Shown in pieces: positions 43,265 to 52,333 of a DNA stretch of 64,000 bases. Position 1 is the stretch's first letter, and the number at the start of each line of letters is the position of its first letter. The position numbers were made by a program, and so were the translations under genes. Source of the DNA: Paenibacillus_L residui (GTDB lineage Bacteria; Bacillota; Bacilli; Paenibacillales; NBRC-103111); NCBI RefSeq assembly GCF_042677205.1, contig NZ_JBHTIU010000098.1, positions 1 to 64,000 on the forward strand, written 5' to 3'. Under the pieces are notes generated by a model that did no database searches, was not told the DNA's origin, and saw nothing but the letters and a program-made list of their open reading frames with translations.

Positions 43265-44300
43265 ATGTATTCGGATAAACAAGTTTAGCCAAATATTCGA
43301 CCGATTCACTTAATCGAAATCCCGGGTTTGAGAGAAACCGATCAGACGGCAAGATGATCATACGGTTTTCCTTCACAGCACGCAGCGATGTCCATGCAGG
43401 TTGGCTGGCCAGATCGGATTGAATTTTCTTCTCCCCATCTTCTCGCGCCCCGTGGATCAGAATAAAAACATAATCCGGATTTAGCTCGACGATTTTTTCC
43501 AGACTAAATGGTGCAGTCGACGGACTGTCGCTTGCTGCTTCCCATGTTTCCGCCAAATTGTTCATATGCAGCATAGTTGCGACCTCGATTCCGACGGTAT
43601 CTTGCCGCTGCACAGAAAGGCTGTTAGGGGTCACGTTCAGCATGATGAAAGTTGGTGCATCACTGGCCGGTACCCGGGCAGTCCATTCACGAATTTCCTG
43701 ATCCAAATCGGCAAGTGCTTCCCTAGCTTTGTTTTCCGTCCCGGAGAGCTGACCGAACAACACCGCTTTTTGCTTCAAGTCCGCATATGTACTCAGATTG
43801 AACAGGGCGAACGGCACGTTACTCGCATCCAAAATCGCCGTTAACTCACGGTGAAACACCACAGAGCCGATCACGAGATCAGGCTTTAAAGCAAGTAGCT
43901 TCTCCGTATTGACGGTCGTCATTCCCCCGACTTCTTCGATTCGCTCCGCCTCATCCGGCACCGTTCCACCCGGTGATGTGGCGTGGGCAATGGCGTGACC
44001 GTCAACCGAATAAAGCAAATCCAATAGCTGCGGCGATAGGACGATGATGCGCTGTGGTTGCTCAGGCAGCCGAATCTCCCTTCCAGTGTCGTCTTCGAAC
44101 GTGAGAAACGACGCCTTTTCTTCCTCCCCATCATGAACAGATACAGGTCTAGACTCCGCTGACGGCGATAACTCCAATGCATCACGATTATTGTCGCTCG
44201 CAGGATTGGACGGCGCTGCACAACCGGATACGAACATAACTCCTGCTAGCAGTCCTCCGCTCCATTGGCGAAGTAAATTTTGCCGCTTGTATGCATGCAT
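43248..44300 (-). CDS. FecB/BtuF-type substrate-binding lipoprotein
   Basis: 350 residues. Signal peptide with lipobox VSGC (LLAGVMFVSGCAAPS) gives a lipoprotein. The mature part follows the periplasmic-binding-protein 2 fold: PQRIIVLSPQLLDLLYSVDG, LLALKPDLVIGSV, a long backbone helix, and IVELNPDYVFILIHG. His and Glu residues that would coordinate a zinc directly (as in ZnuA) are not clustered, so it more likely binds a chelate. ATG at 44300 follows AGGAGG. It is the first gene of the operon and lies just downstream of the Zur-type operator. Confidence 0.93.
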   Translation of the reverse strand: MHAYKRQNLLRQWSGGLLAGVMFVSGCAAPSNPASDNNRDALELSPSAESRPVSVHDGEEEKASFLTFEDDTGREIRLPEQPQRIIVLSPQLLDLLYSVDGHAIAHATSPGGTVPDEAERIEEVGGMTTVNTEKLLALKPDLVIGSVVFHRELTAILDASNVPFALFNLSTYADLKQKAVLFGQLSGTENKAREALADLDQEIREWTARVPASDAPTFIMLNVTPNSLSVQRQDTVGIEVATMLHMNNLAETWEAASDSPSTAPFSLEKIVELNPDYVFILIHGAREDGEKKIQSDLASQPAWTSLRAVKENRMIILPSDRFLSNPGFRLSESVEYLAKLVYPNTYENGH

Positions 44301-44351
44301 CACTTTGAACCTCCTGTCTTTTGATTCATACAACACTTCACTCAAAATGAT

Positions 44352-44376
44352 GTTAATCGTAATCATTACGATTAAC
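44352..44376 (-). promoter_or_regulatory. Zur-type operator (perfect 25-bp palindrome)
   Basis: A perfect palindrome centred on C44364. Its core TCGTAATCATTACGA (44357-44371) equals the Bacillus subtilis Zur 7-1-7 consensus TCGTAATnATTACGA and differs from Fur (TGATAATnATTATCA) and PerR boxes at two positions per arm. It lies immediately downstream of the -10 box of the chelatase/transporter operon, where a bound repressor would block transcription. It implies induction by zinc starvation. Confidence 0.85.
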
Positions 44377-44384
44377 TCATGCAT

Positions 44385-44414
44385 ATTGTAACAGCGACTA
44401 CTTTTATATGTCAA
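44385..44414 (-). promoter_or_regulatory. sigma-A promoter of the chelatase/transporter operon
   Basis: On the minus strand, -35 TTGACA (44409-44414) and -10 TACAAT (44385-44390) with an 18-base spacer. Only nine bases separate the -10 box from the Zur-type palindrome. Confidence 0.8.
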
Positions 44415-44486
44415 CCACTTCGTAATGTTTACTATTAATTTTTTGAAAATCAAAAGGACTTGACGGTTACAAAGGTTCCACAAGGT

Positions 44487-44957
44487 TTAGGTGGGAGGAT
44501 GGCAAATATGCTGTAACGCCACCTCTATCGATGCCCCACCCTTTAATGCGTAGCTTGCAAATACATGACGGAATGTATGGCTAGTAAAATCAATTAATTC
44601 GTTGTTCTTATCTCGGATATTATGCTGTTTAATCCATGGTCGCAAATGATTCTTATTCCAATTTGAATGCGAAGCCAATCCAACCGGGTAGCCTTTTTTG
44701 CTTCTATTTCTTGACAGGAACAAATATGGAAGCCCTGATTCCTTTTGTAACGGCACTGCATATTCTTTGATTTTATCCAATGCGTATACTACTAGTTGAT
44801 TCGCTGGCTTTGAAACCTCTACTGGTTCGGGACTCAACTTTCCAGTTGAATAAATTAGCATCGTATCGCCGCCTACTTGCTTGATTGAGGCGCTATAAAT
44901 AGTGATCAACTCACTAATACGCAGTCCCAATTGAGTCAATATATTTAACTTATAATG
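44487..44957 (-). pseudogene. tyrosine recombinase, C-terminal catalytic fragment
   Basis: About 155 codons of a phage-type integrase: GLRISELITIYSASI (catalytic Arg), a long middle region, and SHTFRHVFASYALKGGAS (His-x-x-Arg). The frame ends at VALQHICHPPT before the catalytic Tyr, and a stop blocks it upstream, so both ends are lost. A relic of an integrated element. Confidence 0.75.
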
Positions 44958-45016
44958 TTATGTATTTTTTCGATTGAAACACTTACCCTTAGGATAAGCA
45001 GGGAGGTTGTAAATCG

Positions 45017-45382
45017 ATGTCTGATTTAAAAAAACTGATCGGTGAAAAAATTCGTAGCATACGTAATAAAAAAAATCTGACCTTACTTCAATTAAGCCAA
45101 ATAACAGGGCAACAAACCTCATATTTAACCGAAGTTGAACTTGGAAAAAGAAATCTATCCATTGATTCATTGGAAAAAATCATGGACGCTCTTAACATAA
45201 AGCCAGGAAATCTTTTAGATTTTCGAGAAATCGATCCAGATTCTCAGGAATTTGAGACCAGAACTGTCCTTGAGGTCCACTATCAATTTCTATTAGGGAA
45301 GAAGAGCGAAGATGTAAAGATGATCCATAAGGTAACAACGGAGATTTTCAAATCAATAGATGCCGCAGCGAGGTCTGAATAG
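45017..45382 (+). CDS. XRE-family transcriptional regulator
   Basis: 121 residues. N-terminal HTH_3 domain (GEKIRSIRNKKNLTLLQLSQ, then ITGQQTSYLTEVELGKRNLS and IDSLEKIMDALNIKP) and a short acidic/helical tail of about 50 residues with no known domain. GGGAGG lies nine bases before the ATG. A terminator follows. Next to a broken integrase, it may be a leftover regulator of an integrated element, or an independent gene. Confidence 0.88.
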   Translation: MSDLKKLIGEKIRSIRNKKNLTLLQLSQITGQQTSYLTEVELGKRNLSIDSLEKIMDALNIKPGNLLDFREIDPDSQEFETRTVLEVHYQFLLGKKSEDVKMIHKVTTEIFKSIDAAARSE

Positions 45383-45407
45383 CCATTTTTTATCGCCATT
45401 AACACAA

Positions 45408-45456
45408 AAAGAGCGTTTTCTTTTTTACACGGGATTTCGCTCTTGTATTTTCTTTA
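45408..45456 (+). terminator. rho-independent terminator of the XRE gene
   Basis: AAGAGCG pairs with CGCTCTT over a T-rich loop and is followed by GTATTTTCTTT, 26 bases after the stop codon. Confidence 0.6.
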
Positions 45457-45514
45457 ACTGTACCTGCCAATAATCGCTTCAATAATTTGTAAGTTTTAAG
45501 AGCTGACAGTATCC

Positions 45515-46009
45515 CTATGCAACGCTTAGCCATGTTTTAATTTGGTCTAATGTTGCCTCACTTTTGGCTTGGTTGTAAATATATTCAATCATGTCGTGCT
45601 TTTTCTGGATACGGTAGTGATGTAACCCATCGTTTAAACTTCCTTGGCTGTCATACTGGTAATATAACGTAGAAAACATGAGCAGGGTCAAGTAACGATC
45701 AATCGCCTGAGTAGATCGAACCTGGTAACGATCCATGGCCGGTTGTACTTTCGCAGTTCGAAAATACGTTTCAATGTCCCAACGTTTGCTGTAATAGCAT
45801 AGAATCTCTTCATTGCTCAGTGAAATATCCGTGCTCAGAAAGGCCTTCATCAGCTTAGATTCAAAGCCATCTCCCTCTTTCCAACATAGGAGCAGGGCGG
45901 CATTTTCCAAGAGATTGAGCTTCCCTTCATAGCGATATACTCGGTAAGCGGAGGAGCCGATCGTTCTCCAGACCTTCAGCTCCTTTAAAATACCCAATTG
46001 GACAACCAA
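45515..46009 (-). pseudogene. IS4-like (second type) transposase C-terminal fragment
   Basis: About 165 codons: LSTDISLSNEEILCYYSKRW then DIETYFRTAKVQPAMDRYQV, the Y-x2-R-W-x-I-E-x6-K-like signature of IS4-superfamily DDE transposases (catalytic Glu), then LTLLMFSTLYYQYD. It is unlike copies A and B, so it belongs to another subgroup (IS701/ISL-like). The N-terminal two thirds are missing. Confidence 0.7.
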
Positions 46010-46056
46010 CCAGCCTAGGTTATAACCAGGTTTCTGAAAATCCCGATCTCAAAAGT

Positions 46057-46084
46057 AAAAAAAGCGCTTGAAAACCCAAACGCT
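46057..46084 (-). terminator. rho-independent terminator of the VanZ-like gene
   Basis: On the minus strand AGCGTTTG pairs with CAAGCGCT over a short loop, followed by TTTTTTT, 45 bases after the stop codon. Confidence 0.7.
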
Positions 46085-46128
46085 AGGTGTTATTCATGAT
46101 AAAATGGCGGCGAAATCCCTTTAAGCAC

Positions 46129-47067
46129 TTAGTTCCAGAAATACTGCATCCGCGTATACCCGACATCCCATGCTTTCATGTCGCCCTTAATCGTGATCTT
46201 CAGCTCATCCCCCGGCTCAAGCGGAATCTTGAATAGCGAAGGGAACAGATCAGGATGAGTACGCTGAAGTTCTCCAGAATTGCTCATGATCTCCCTGTCA
46301 TCCCGAGTAACACTGATACTACCGGAATAATCCGTTGGTTCGGGGCATCCGTAATCGAAGGAGAAAATCGTCTGTCCCTCAGACTTGTACGTGAACGTTC
46401 TGGAATCTCCGCCTTCAGCGCCATATAGGTTATAGCGGAGCGGTATCTTCTGTCCGTTGATTTGAATACTGTCCGGTTTGTCTCCGGTGGATGAATTGCC
46501 CGAGTTGTCCGTCCATTCAGTGATCGCCACAAACGGACCCTCTACTTTAGTTGTTATTTTGTCTACCGCCGCCCCTAATCCCCATAAAGCTATAAAAAGA
46601 ACCATACCCGATATAGCCGTTGCCACCAGATTGCGCCCGAGGCTCCGGTAACGGAAACCAAGCTTGTACGCCCCAAAACCGAGGGCTGCTCCCATCGAAT
46701 TCTGAAGAGCGTCGTTGATATCGAAGCTGCCCAGGAATGTAAGGGCCTGGATCGTTTCCAGCACAAGAATCGCGATGAAGAATAAGATGATGAACCGGAC
46801 AAAGCTGACCCGGTATAGCCATGGAATCAATATACCGAAAGGAATAAACGCAATAGTGTTCCCGAAAGCCACCATACTCATTAGGTTGGGATGCAGGAGA
46901 TCAGCTGGAGACGGCAAACTAATAAAGTTCTCCGGCATGAAAATAAAGGTGTAGCTGGAAATTTGCTCCGAAGCCTCTCCTCTGCCGAAAGCGAAGAACA
47001 TAAAATAAAGTACAATAATGGTATAGACAATAGTTGCGGTTAGTAAAATTTTGCGTTGTTTGACCAT
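46129..47067 (-). CDS. VanZ family protein with C-terminal extracellular extension
   Basis: 312 residues. Residues 1-150 are a VanZ domain with four or five helices and the family phrases FGNTIAFIPFGILIPWLYRV and ETIQALTFLGSFDINDALQN then SMGAALGFGAYKLGF. A further helix (about 160-180) leads to an extracellular beta-rich domain of about 130 residues (IQINGQKIPLRYNLYGAEGG to the end) that plain VanZ proteins lack. GGAGGAG precedes ATG 47067. Function unknown; it stands alone. Confidence 0.82.
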   Translation of the reverse strand: MVKQRKILLTATIVYTIIVLYFMFFAFGRGEASEQISSYTFIFMPENFISLPSPADLLHPNLMSMVAFGNTIAFIPFGILIPWLYRVSFVRFIILFFIAILVLETIQALTFLGSFDINDALQNSMGAALGFGAYKLGFRYRSLGRNLVATAISGMVLFIALWGLGAAVDKITTKVEGPFVAITEWTDNSGNSSTGDKPDSIQINGQKIPLRYNLYGAEGGDSRTFTYKSEGQTIFSFDYGCPEPTDYSGSISVTRDDREIMSNSGELQRTHPDLFPSLFKIPLEPGDELKITIKGDMKAWDVGYTRMQYFWN

Positions 47068-47082
47068 GCTTAACTCCTCCAC

Positions 47083-47500
47083 TCTATTTTTCCACTTGTC
47101 ACTATAACCTACTTGCCTGTTTCATGAAACCCCCACCCCTTAGCTTGATTAACTTTACTTGCCCAAATTCAGTTCTATGAAATGTAAAAAGAGACACCCT
47201 TGACTCTCTGACCAACCACTCCACGCAGAGGAGAACATGATATGTCTCATACGTTTATCACAACAAAATCATTGGAACAATCGGTCGGAACAATGGAAAC
47301 TTCCGCTCCCCTGCATGATACACGCCGCTCATGCTTACTTGATGCAGGGTTTGAACCGGTGATCCGACTTATAGACGTCCGCATTACACACAAGAGCTAA
47401 GCATCGCAAGGCATGTAGAATTCAAGGCAATATCTTCACCCAGCGATTGGTTTCTGAAGTATTTGGCGAGTCATGAATGTGATCGGTCGGTCTTCGCAAA
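47083..47500. other. gene-free stretch with debris
   Basis: Starts with the promoter region of the VanZ-like gene. Beyond it, a short plus-strand frame (MSHTFITTKSLEQSVGTMET onward) looks coding-like but matches nothing I know. Probably part of a decayed mobile element. Confidence 0.35.
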
Positions 47501-47509
47501 TCATGTTCC

Positions 47510-48136
47510 AGATTTATTGTGTTATTCGCTTTTGCTTCATCCAGCAGGGCGGCCATTAACTTCTAGTATTCTTGGTAAGTCTGATCCGACCTCTTGGCTT
47601 ACTTCCGCAAATTTTGAAGCAAGAAACGCCGGAATCCCCGGTTGTTCTTCATTTCACCGAATTACACTTTCCACCTCGATCATGCGCCGGACGGAAAGTT
47701 CACGACCTTCCTCGCTCTGAAGTTCTTCACGTGCTTTTGCCTTTTAGCCAAGATAAGTCATTTCTCACTTTAATCTCGCGATTCCCTTGCGCTTTGCTGC
47801 AACGCTCCTTAAGTGGGCAACCTTCAAGTCTGCACATCGGTAGTAACGCATTTGTACTTCATACACGCTTTCATTTTTTTGTATGCTCTCGCGCAGAAGT
47901 GAAGCGCGCATGGGCTTAATGACTGCAGGCGGCTCATTCAGGTTACAAAAGGGCGAGGGAGTGGGTATGGGTGAAGGAGTTTACGTCCGCCCTTTGAACG
48001 TCGTGTTGTACTCTTCTAACCTTTTCCAAGAACACGACGTTCAAGAGCGACCAGAACTCGTTCCCCCTCCCGACAACTGCAAGATTATAAAAGAGGGATC
48101 TGTCCCTAGTCATTTATGACTTTGAGACAGCCCCTT
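47510..48136 (-). pseudogene. degenerate IS1182-family element, C-terminal transposase and end
   Basis: On the minus strand, in several broken frames, KAREELQSEEGRELSVRRMI, then EVESVIR, MKNNRGFRRFLLQNLRK and SQEVGSDLPRI can be read. They correspond to the conserved C-terminus of IS1182 transposases (SEEG...RR..EVE..FGQIKNNRGFRRFLLRGL.KV..E.G). A cysteine-containing stretch upstream (RYYRCADLKVAHLRSVAAKR) resembles the usual zinc-knuckle-like region. TTTGAGACAGCCCC at 48121-48134 equals the typical IS1182 terminal sequence. Fully inactive and distinct from copies 1 and 2. Confidence 0.6.
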
Positions 48137-48204
48137 AAAATTAGAGTAGTAACCCGTAGTGCTTGATTTTACAACTTTTCCTCTAGATGGTTCAGTTATG
48201 ACCG

Positions 48205-51200
48205 TTATTCCAACACCTCCACATTCGCATAAGGAGATTTTGATGACTCTAACAGGGGCTGCGACACCCCTTTCAGATGCATGTCGAAAAACGCGGTAAT
48301 GTAATCGCGTTGTGCCGCAAGCGCCTGTTCCGGCTCGACGATTCCAACACTCCCCTGGACGACTTGAGGAGAAAGGCTCAGCTTACTGCTTATTTGCGGC
48401 AGCAGATATTGTTGATCGGTGAACGTATAATGCGCCCCGTTCGGTATCGCTACATCTAGTTTCCACCCGCTCGACTCGTTCCAGAACGATGCCCTATCCT
48501 CCGCCGTGAGATGGGAATCCACCTCTCCCTCGTCGGTAAAACCAGCATTCATTAGTAAAAACGGGCGGTCAAGTCCATGCTGAGCAACCGGAAGCAGGTG
48601 GTTGGGTAAATAGCCCATCGAGCCATCCATATCGATACCGGCGCCGATTCGCTCATCTTCATACATCGCTTGGGCAGCCGTTGCGCCGCCAGCAGAATGA
48701 CCAAAAATGCCGATTCTAGATAAGTCCAGTGCAAGGTCCAACCCTTCAGGCAGCTCACGTTTCGCATGATCCGGATTGTTCCCTTCCTTGAGCGCCTCCA
48801 GTCGATCCAGTACAAACCGGACATCATCAACCCTGACGCTCATCATTTTCAGTACCGTATCCGCCCCGAAATCAGGCAATTGCTCGGTCTCTATTCTCCC
48901 TTCGGGAAACTCGACGACCGTTGTCTCATATGTGTGGTCAATGGTCACAACGACATAGCCATTACTGGCCAATTCCTGAACGTTAATCGTACCTAGACTT
49001 CTCGGAACAGATCCGCCCGGAGAATATATGATGACAGGCCAGCCCTTCTCTCCGTGCTCTGCGGGTGCGTTCAGCGAAGCATGAACGCCGATGTTGGATA
49101 GATCGATTCGGCCGGGCTCTACTCCGATTGTCGGCATGACGGTTTCGTCGTAAAATGCAGCTGCGTTTGGCGGTATATATTTGGCTTTCTGGCCAACCTC
49201 CCGGGTGGCCGGGTACCAGATGCTGATCATAAGCTCCCGCTTTCGATCCTTTACCCAAGGATCGGCTCGGTCGATATCTGTCAAGTGGAGCTCCGTCACG
49301 CCCACTGGCATCTCGCCAGTCGGCTCAGGTAACGTGATGTGAATCCGTTCACCGGTATGCGGTTCGTCGTATTGTACTGGCGGTTCCGCCAAGATGAACA
49401 GGCTAACGGCCGCAACCATTACGGCTGCTGAGGCGAACATGGCGAACCTAACCTTACGAGCAGACTCCCCGTTGATAAACTTTATGATAGAATTTACTGT
49501 GATCATGTAATATGTTATATAGATCACCATAAACAATCCAACGCAAACCAATATTGGAAGCAGGAGATTTATACCACCCATTCCTCCGAAGAGCTTCCGC
49601 AGCCAGTTAAAGATAATCAAATAATGACCGAGGCCGACCAACAGCGGCAACAAGAAGATCAGTGCGTTCTGTTTCAGGATCGTAGCGGCGATTTCCTTGT
49701 GGCTCACGCCGATTTTTTTCAATATCTCATAGCGAGAACGATCGTTCGTCGCCTCTGTCAACTGTTTAAAGTATAGGATACTGCCCGTTGCGAGAAGGAA
49801 CATCACACCCAAAAACCCTAGAATGAAAACATTAAAAGCTGCATTCTCGATGCCGAGGCGATACACGGAATAATAGGTCGATAGCTTCATTTCTGATGTC
49901 TGTATAGCTGCAAGCGCATCAGCGGTCGCCTTCGTATTCTTCTGGTCCTGAACGATGTAACCAACATATTGCTCGGTAGGAACTTGCGCTTCCAGCATGC
50001 GAAATGTATCGTCCGCAACGACGACCATAATATCCGGATAATGCCAATTGAGAACACGTTCAATCGTCATGCCTGCAAATGCTAAATTAACGTTCCCATT
50101 AGGCAAATCCAGGGTGATGGTTTCTCCTGCATAATCCGCCCATTCGTAATCGGTATACATGGGGCGAATCGCGATCACTTGATCTGATTCGTTCAGCGTT
50201 AACCGACCAAGACGCAGCACATCCGCTACACGATTATATGCGCTGACCGATATCACTTTCACCGGATGCTCGGCTGCCTTGCGCTCACGATCAGACAAGA
50301 TTTCGTCACTTGACGCTTCGCCGCTCAGATGGATGACCGGAATCGACATCTTGGCTTTCACGGGATGTGCATTGTCGCCACGTATGATCTCCTCGATCTT
50401 TTGATCGACTTCGTCATCCTGCGCTATATGCATGTAACTGAAAGGTGCCGTTACACGTGCCGTGTGCTCGTAAGCGTAGTAAGTGCTGAAACCGAAACTG
50501 AAGGCGCATAATGCGATAGCGGACAAGATGGAAATGACGCTTAGCGTACGTGCATTCCCTTTCATTCGGTACACCAGGTTGGAAATCATGATTAGGTTCA
50601 TGCCCTTGTAATAATGGGACTTCCGCCTCTTGGCGTATTTCAGCAGGTAAATAACGAGCGATGAAAAAAGCAAGAAAGTTCCTGCGATGATGCCGACGGT
50701 CATGACGCCCAGGTTCGTAAAGATCTGTTCATTATTTTCAAAATTCCGAAGTCCGAATCCGTAGCCGACGATGAGCAACGCGACCGCGGCGGCAGCGGGA
50801 ACGATCGACGCCCTCGGTTCCTGCTCCCCTTCCTGCTCTGCGCGGAACAATTCGATAAGCTTGAATCGATAGACCAATCGATAAGCTTGTATAGAAGTTA
50901 TTGTAATTAGTATAAGAAATATAACCACAGTGGTAAGCACCGCAGGAAGGGAGAACGTGATTCCGACATCGACAGCTACTCCCAATAAGCGCATTAAAAT
51001 CATGGCAAACAGCTTCGACAATAGCGTACCGGCCACAATGCCGAGAACCAGGACGCCGGCTCCAATTATCATATTTTCATAGAACAGCATCCGGCCGATT
51101 GTTTTTTTTGGAAAACCTAATAAAGCATATAGCCCGACTTCTTTTTTTCGTTTGTGGGTAAAAAATTGGCCAGAGTACATCATAAAGACGGATACAAACA

Positions 51201-51399
51201 ATACCAGGATGATTGATCCAACCATGAACACAGATTGCATGCTATCTGAAGATTCGACAGCCTCGACTACCTGCGTACTATATTGTAGTGAAGCAAAGAC
51301 ATAAAATATGGCGACGCTTGCGAACATGGAAAATAAATATATGAAATAGTTGCGAAGATTACCTTTTATATTTTTCTTGGCCAACTCAAATAACGTCAT
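48205..51399 (-). CDS. BceB-like ABC permease fused to an alpha/beta hydrolase
   Basis: 1,064 residues, about 400 more than a normal BceB. Residues 1-640 are a complete Bce-type permease: ten membrane helices with FtsX domains and the large external loop (about 315-510) between helices 7 and 8 typical of bacitracin-sensing permeases. An extra helix follows (about 653-672, FAMFASAAVMVAAVSLFILA), which would place the C-terminal 390 residues outside the cell. That part is a PAF-acetylhydrolase/dienelactone-hydrolase-like domain with WPVIIYSPGGS (oxyanion region), nucleophile GHSAGG (about 899), Asp in DMDGS (about 921) and His in NGAHYTF (about 990). ATG 51399 follows GGAGG and overlaps the ATPase gene. 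A detoxification or lipid-acting role beside peptide sensing is possible. Confidence 0.88.
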   Translation of the reverse strand: MTLFELAKKNIKGNLRNYFIYLFSMFASVAIFYVFASLQYSTQVVEAVESSDSMQSVFMVGSIILVLFVSVFMMYSGQFFTHKRKKEVGLYALLGFPKKTIGRMLFYENMIIGAGVLVLGIVAGTLLSKLFAMILMRLLGVAVDVGITFSLPAVLTTVVIFLILITITSIQAYRLVYRFKLIELFRAEQEGEQEPRASIVPAAAAVALLIVGYGFGLRNFENNEQIFTNLGVMTVGIIAGTFLLFSSLVIYLLKYAKRRKSHYYKGMNLIMISNLVYRMKGNARTLSVISILSAIALCAFSFGFSTYYAYEHTARVTAPFSYMHIAQDDEVDQKIEEIIRGDNAHPVKAKMSIPVIHLSGEASSDEILSDRERKAAEHPVKVISVSAYNRVADVLRLGRLTLNESDQVIAIRPMYTDYEWADYAGETITLDLPNGNVNLAFAGMTIERVLNWHYPDIMVVVADDTFRMLEAQVPTEQYVGYIVQDQKNTKATADALAAIQTSEMKLSTYYSVYRLGIENAAFNVFILGFLGVMFLLATGSILYFKQLTEATNDRSRYEILKKIGVSHKEIAATILKQNALIFLLPLLVGLGHYLIIFNWLRKLFGGMGGINLLLPILVCVGLFMVIYITYYMITVNSIIKFINGESARKVRFAMFASAAVMVAAVSLFILAEPPVQYDEPHTGERIHITLPEPTGEMPVGVTELHLTDIDRADPWVKDRKRELMISIWYPATREVGQKAKYIPPNAAAFYDETVMPTIGVEPGRIDLSNIGVHASLNAPAEHGEKGWPVIIYSPGGSVPRSLGTINVQELASNGYVVVTIDHTYETTVVEFPEGRIETEQLPDFGADTVLKMMSVRVDDVRFVLDRLEALKEGNNPDHAKRELPEGLDLALDLSRIGIFGHSAGGATAAQAMYEDERIGAGIDMDGSMGYLPNHLLPVAQHGLDRPFLLMNAGFTDEGEVDSHLTAEDRASFWNESSGWKLDVAIPNGAHYTFTDQQYLLPQISSKLSLSPQVVQGSVGIVEPEQALAAQRDYITAFFDMHLKGVSQPLLESSKSPYANVEVLE

Positions 51400-52153
51400 C
51401 CGTACGCCCTCCAAGCACCGTCAACACATCCAGTATCTTTTTAAAGAATGCTTGTCGCGGTGTCGTTCCTTTGACGATCTCGGCAAAAATGACACCGTCT
51501 TTTAGAAAGAGAACTCGACTGCAGTAGCTTGCCGCTAATGCATCATGAGTCACCATCAGAATGGTCGCATGCTCTTGTTCGTTCAGTTCATTTAGCGCCT
51601 CTAGCAGGCTGGCCGCAGCTTTAGAATCCAGCGCTCCCGTCGGTTCGTCGGCCAGAATCAGTCGCGGACGCGTCACAATGGCACGGCAGGCAGCAGTTCG
51701 CTGTTTCTGACCTCCGGAGATTTGGTAAGGGTATTTTTCTAGAATATGCTTGATGTTAAATCGTTCCGCAATGGCAGACACTCTGTTCTCCAATTCGTCG
51801 ACCGATATACCGGACAACGCGAGGGGGAGCAGAATGTTTTCCTTGACCGTCAACGTATCCAGCAAATTATAGTCTTGAAAAATGAATCCTAGCTTGGATC
51901 GCCGAAAAGCCGATAACTGCGCCTCGTTCATTTGAAGAACGTTTTCCCCGTCGATCACGATGCTGCCGGAGGTCGGTTCATCGATGGTGGCGGCCATATG
52001 AAGCAGTGTTGTCTTCCCGGAGCCCGATGGCCCCATAATGCCGACAAATTCTCCTTCGCCTATGCACATATCGATCCCGTGAAGCACCGGCACGACGTTC
52101 CCTTTATTCCCATAACTTTTCGTTAACGCTTTTATTTCAATAACCGTTTCCAC
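51386..52153 (-). CDS. BceA-like ABC transporter ATP-binding protein
   Basis: 255 residues from a GTG at 52153, nine bases after GGGAGG; an ATG 13 codons earlier has no ribosome site. Walker A GPSGSGKTT, Q-loop FIFQDYNLL, signature ISGGQKQRTAACRA, Walker B LILADEPTGALD, and MVTHD. MacB/LolD/BceA class, which works with a long permease on substrates held in the membrane. The hydrolase-fused permease gene follows with a 14-base overlap. The regulator and kinase of the module are divergent at 52334. Confidence 0.93.
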   Translation of the reverse strand: METVIEIKALTKSYGNKGNVVPVLHGIDMCIGEGEFVGIMGPSGSGKTTLLHMAATIDEPTSGSIVIDGENVLQMNEAQLSAFRRSKLGFIFQDYNLLDTLTVKENILLPLALSGISVDELENRVSAIAERFNIKHILEKYPYQISGGQKQRTAACRAIVTRPRLILADEPTGALDSKAAASLLEALNELNEQEHATILMVTHDALAASYCSRVLFLKDGVIFAEIVKGTTPRQAFFKKILDVLTVLGGRTDDVI

Positions 52154-52333
52154 TGTATCTTTCCTCCCTGCTTTCCCTTTTTCAATTTCCATCGTACCAT
52201 GCCGGTGACTAGTTATCCTTACGCTGAACTTACGTTTTTCTACTGGCGAGCTTACATTTTTGTCACGGTACTAGTTGCAGTAGTGTTAGCCGAATTAAGA
52301 TATAATAGGATTAAGGATATGGAGGCGTATGGA

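Noticed and set aside
44352..44376. Fur or PerR box instead of a Zur box
   Set aside because: Each arm reads TCGTAAT, which equals the Zur consensus; Fur (TGATAAT) and PerR (TTATAAT) arms differ. Cross-recognition cannot be excluded without binding data.
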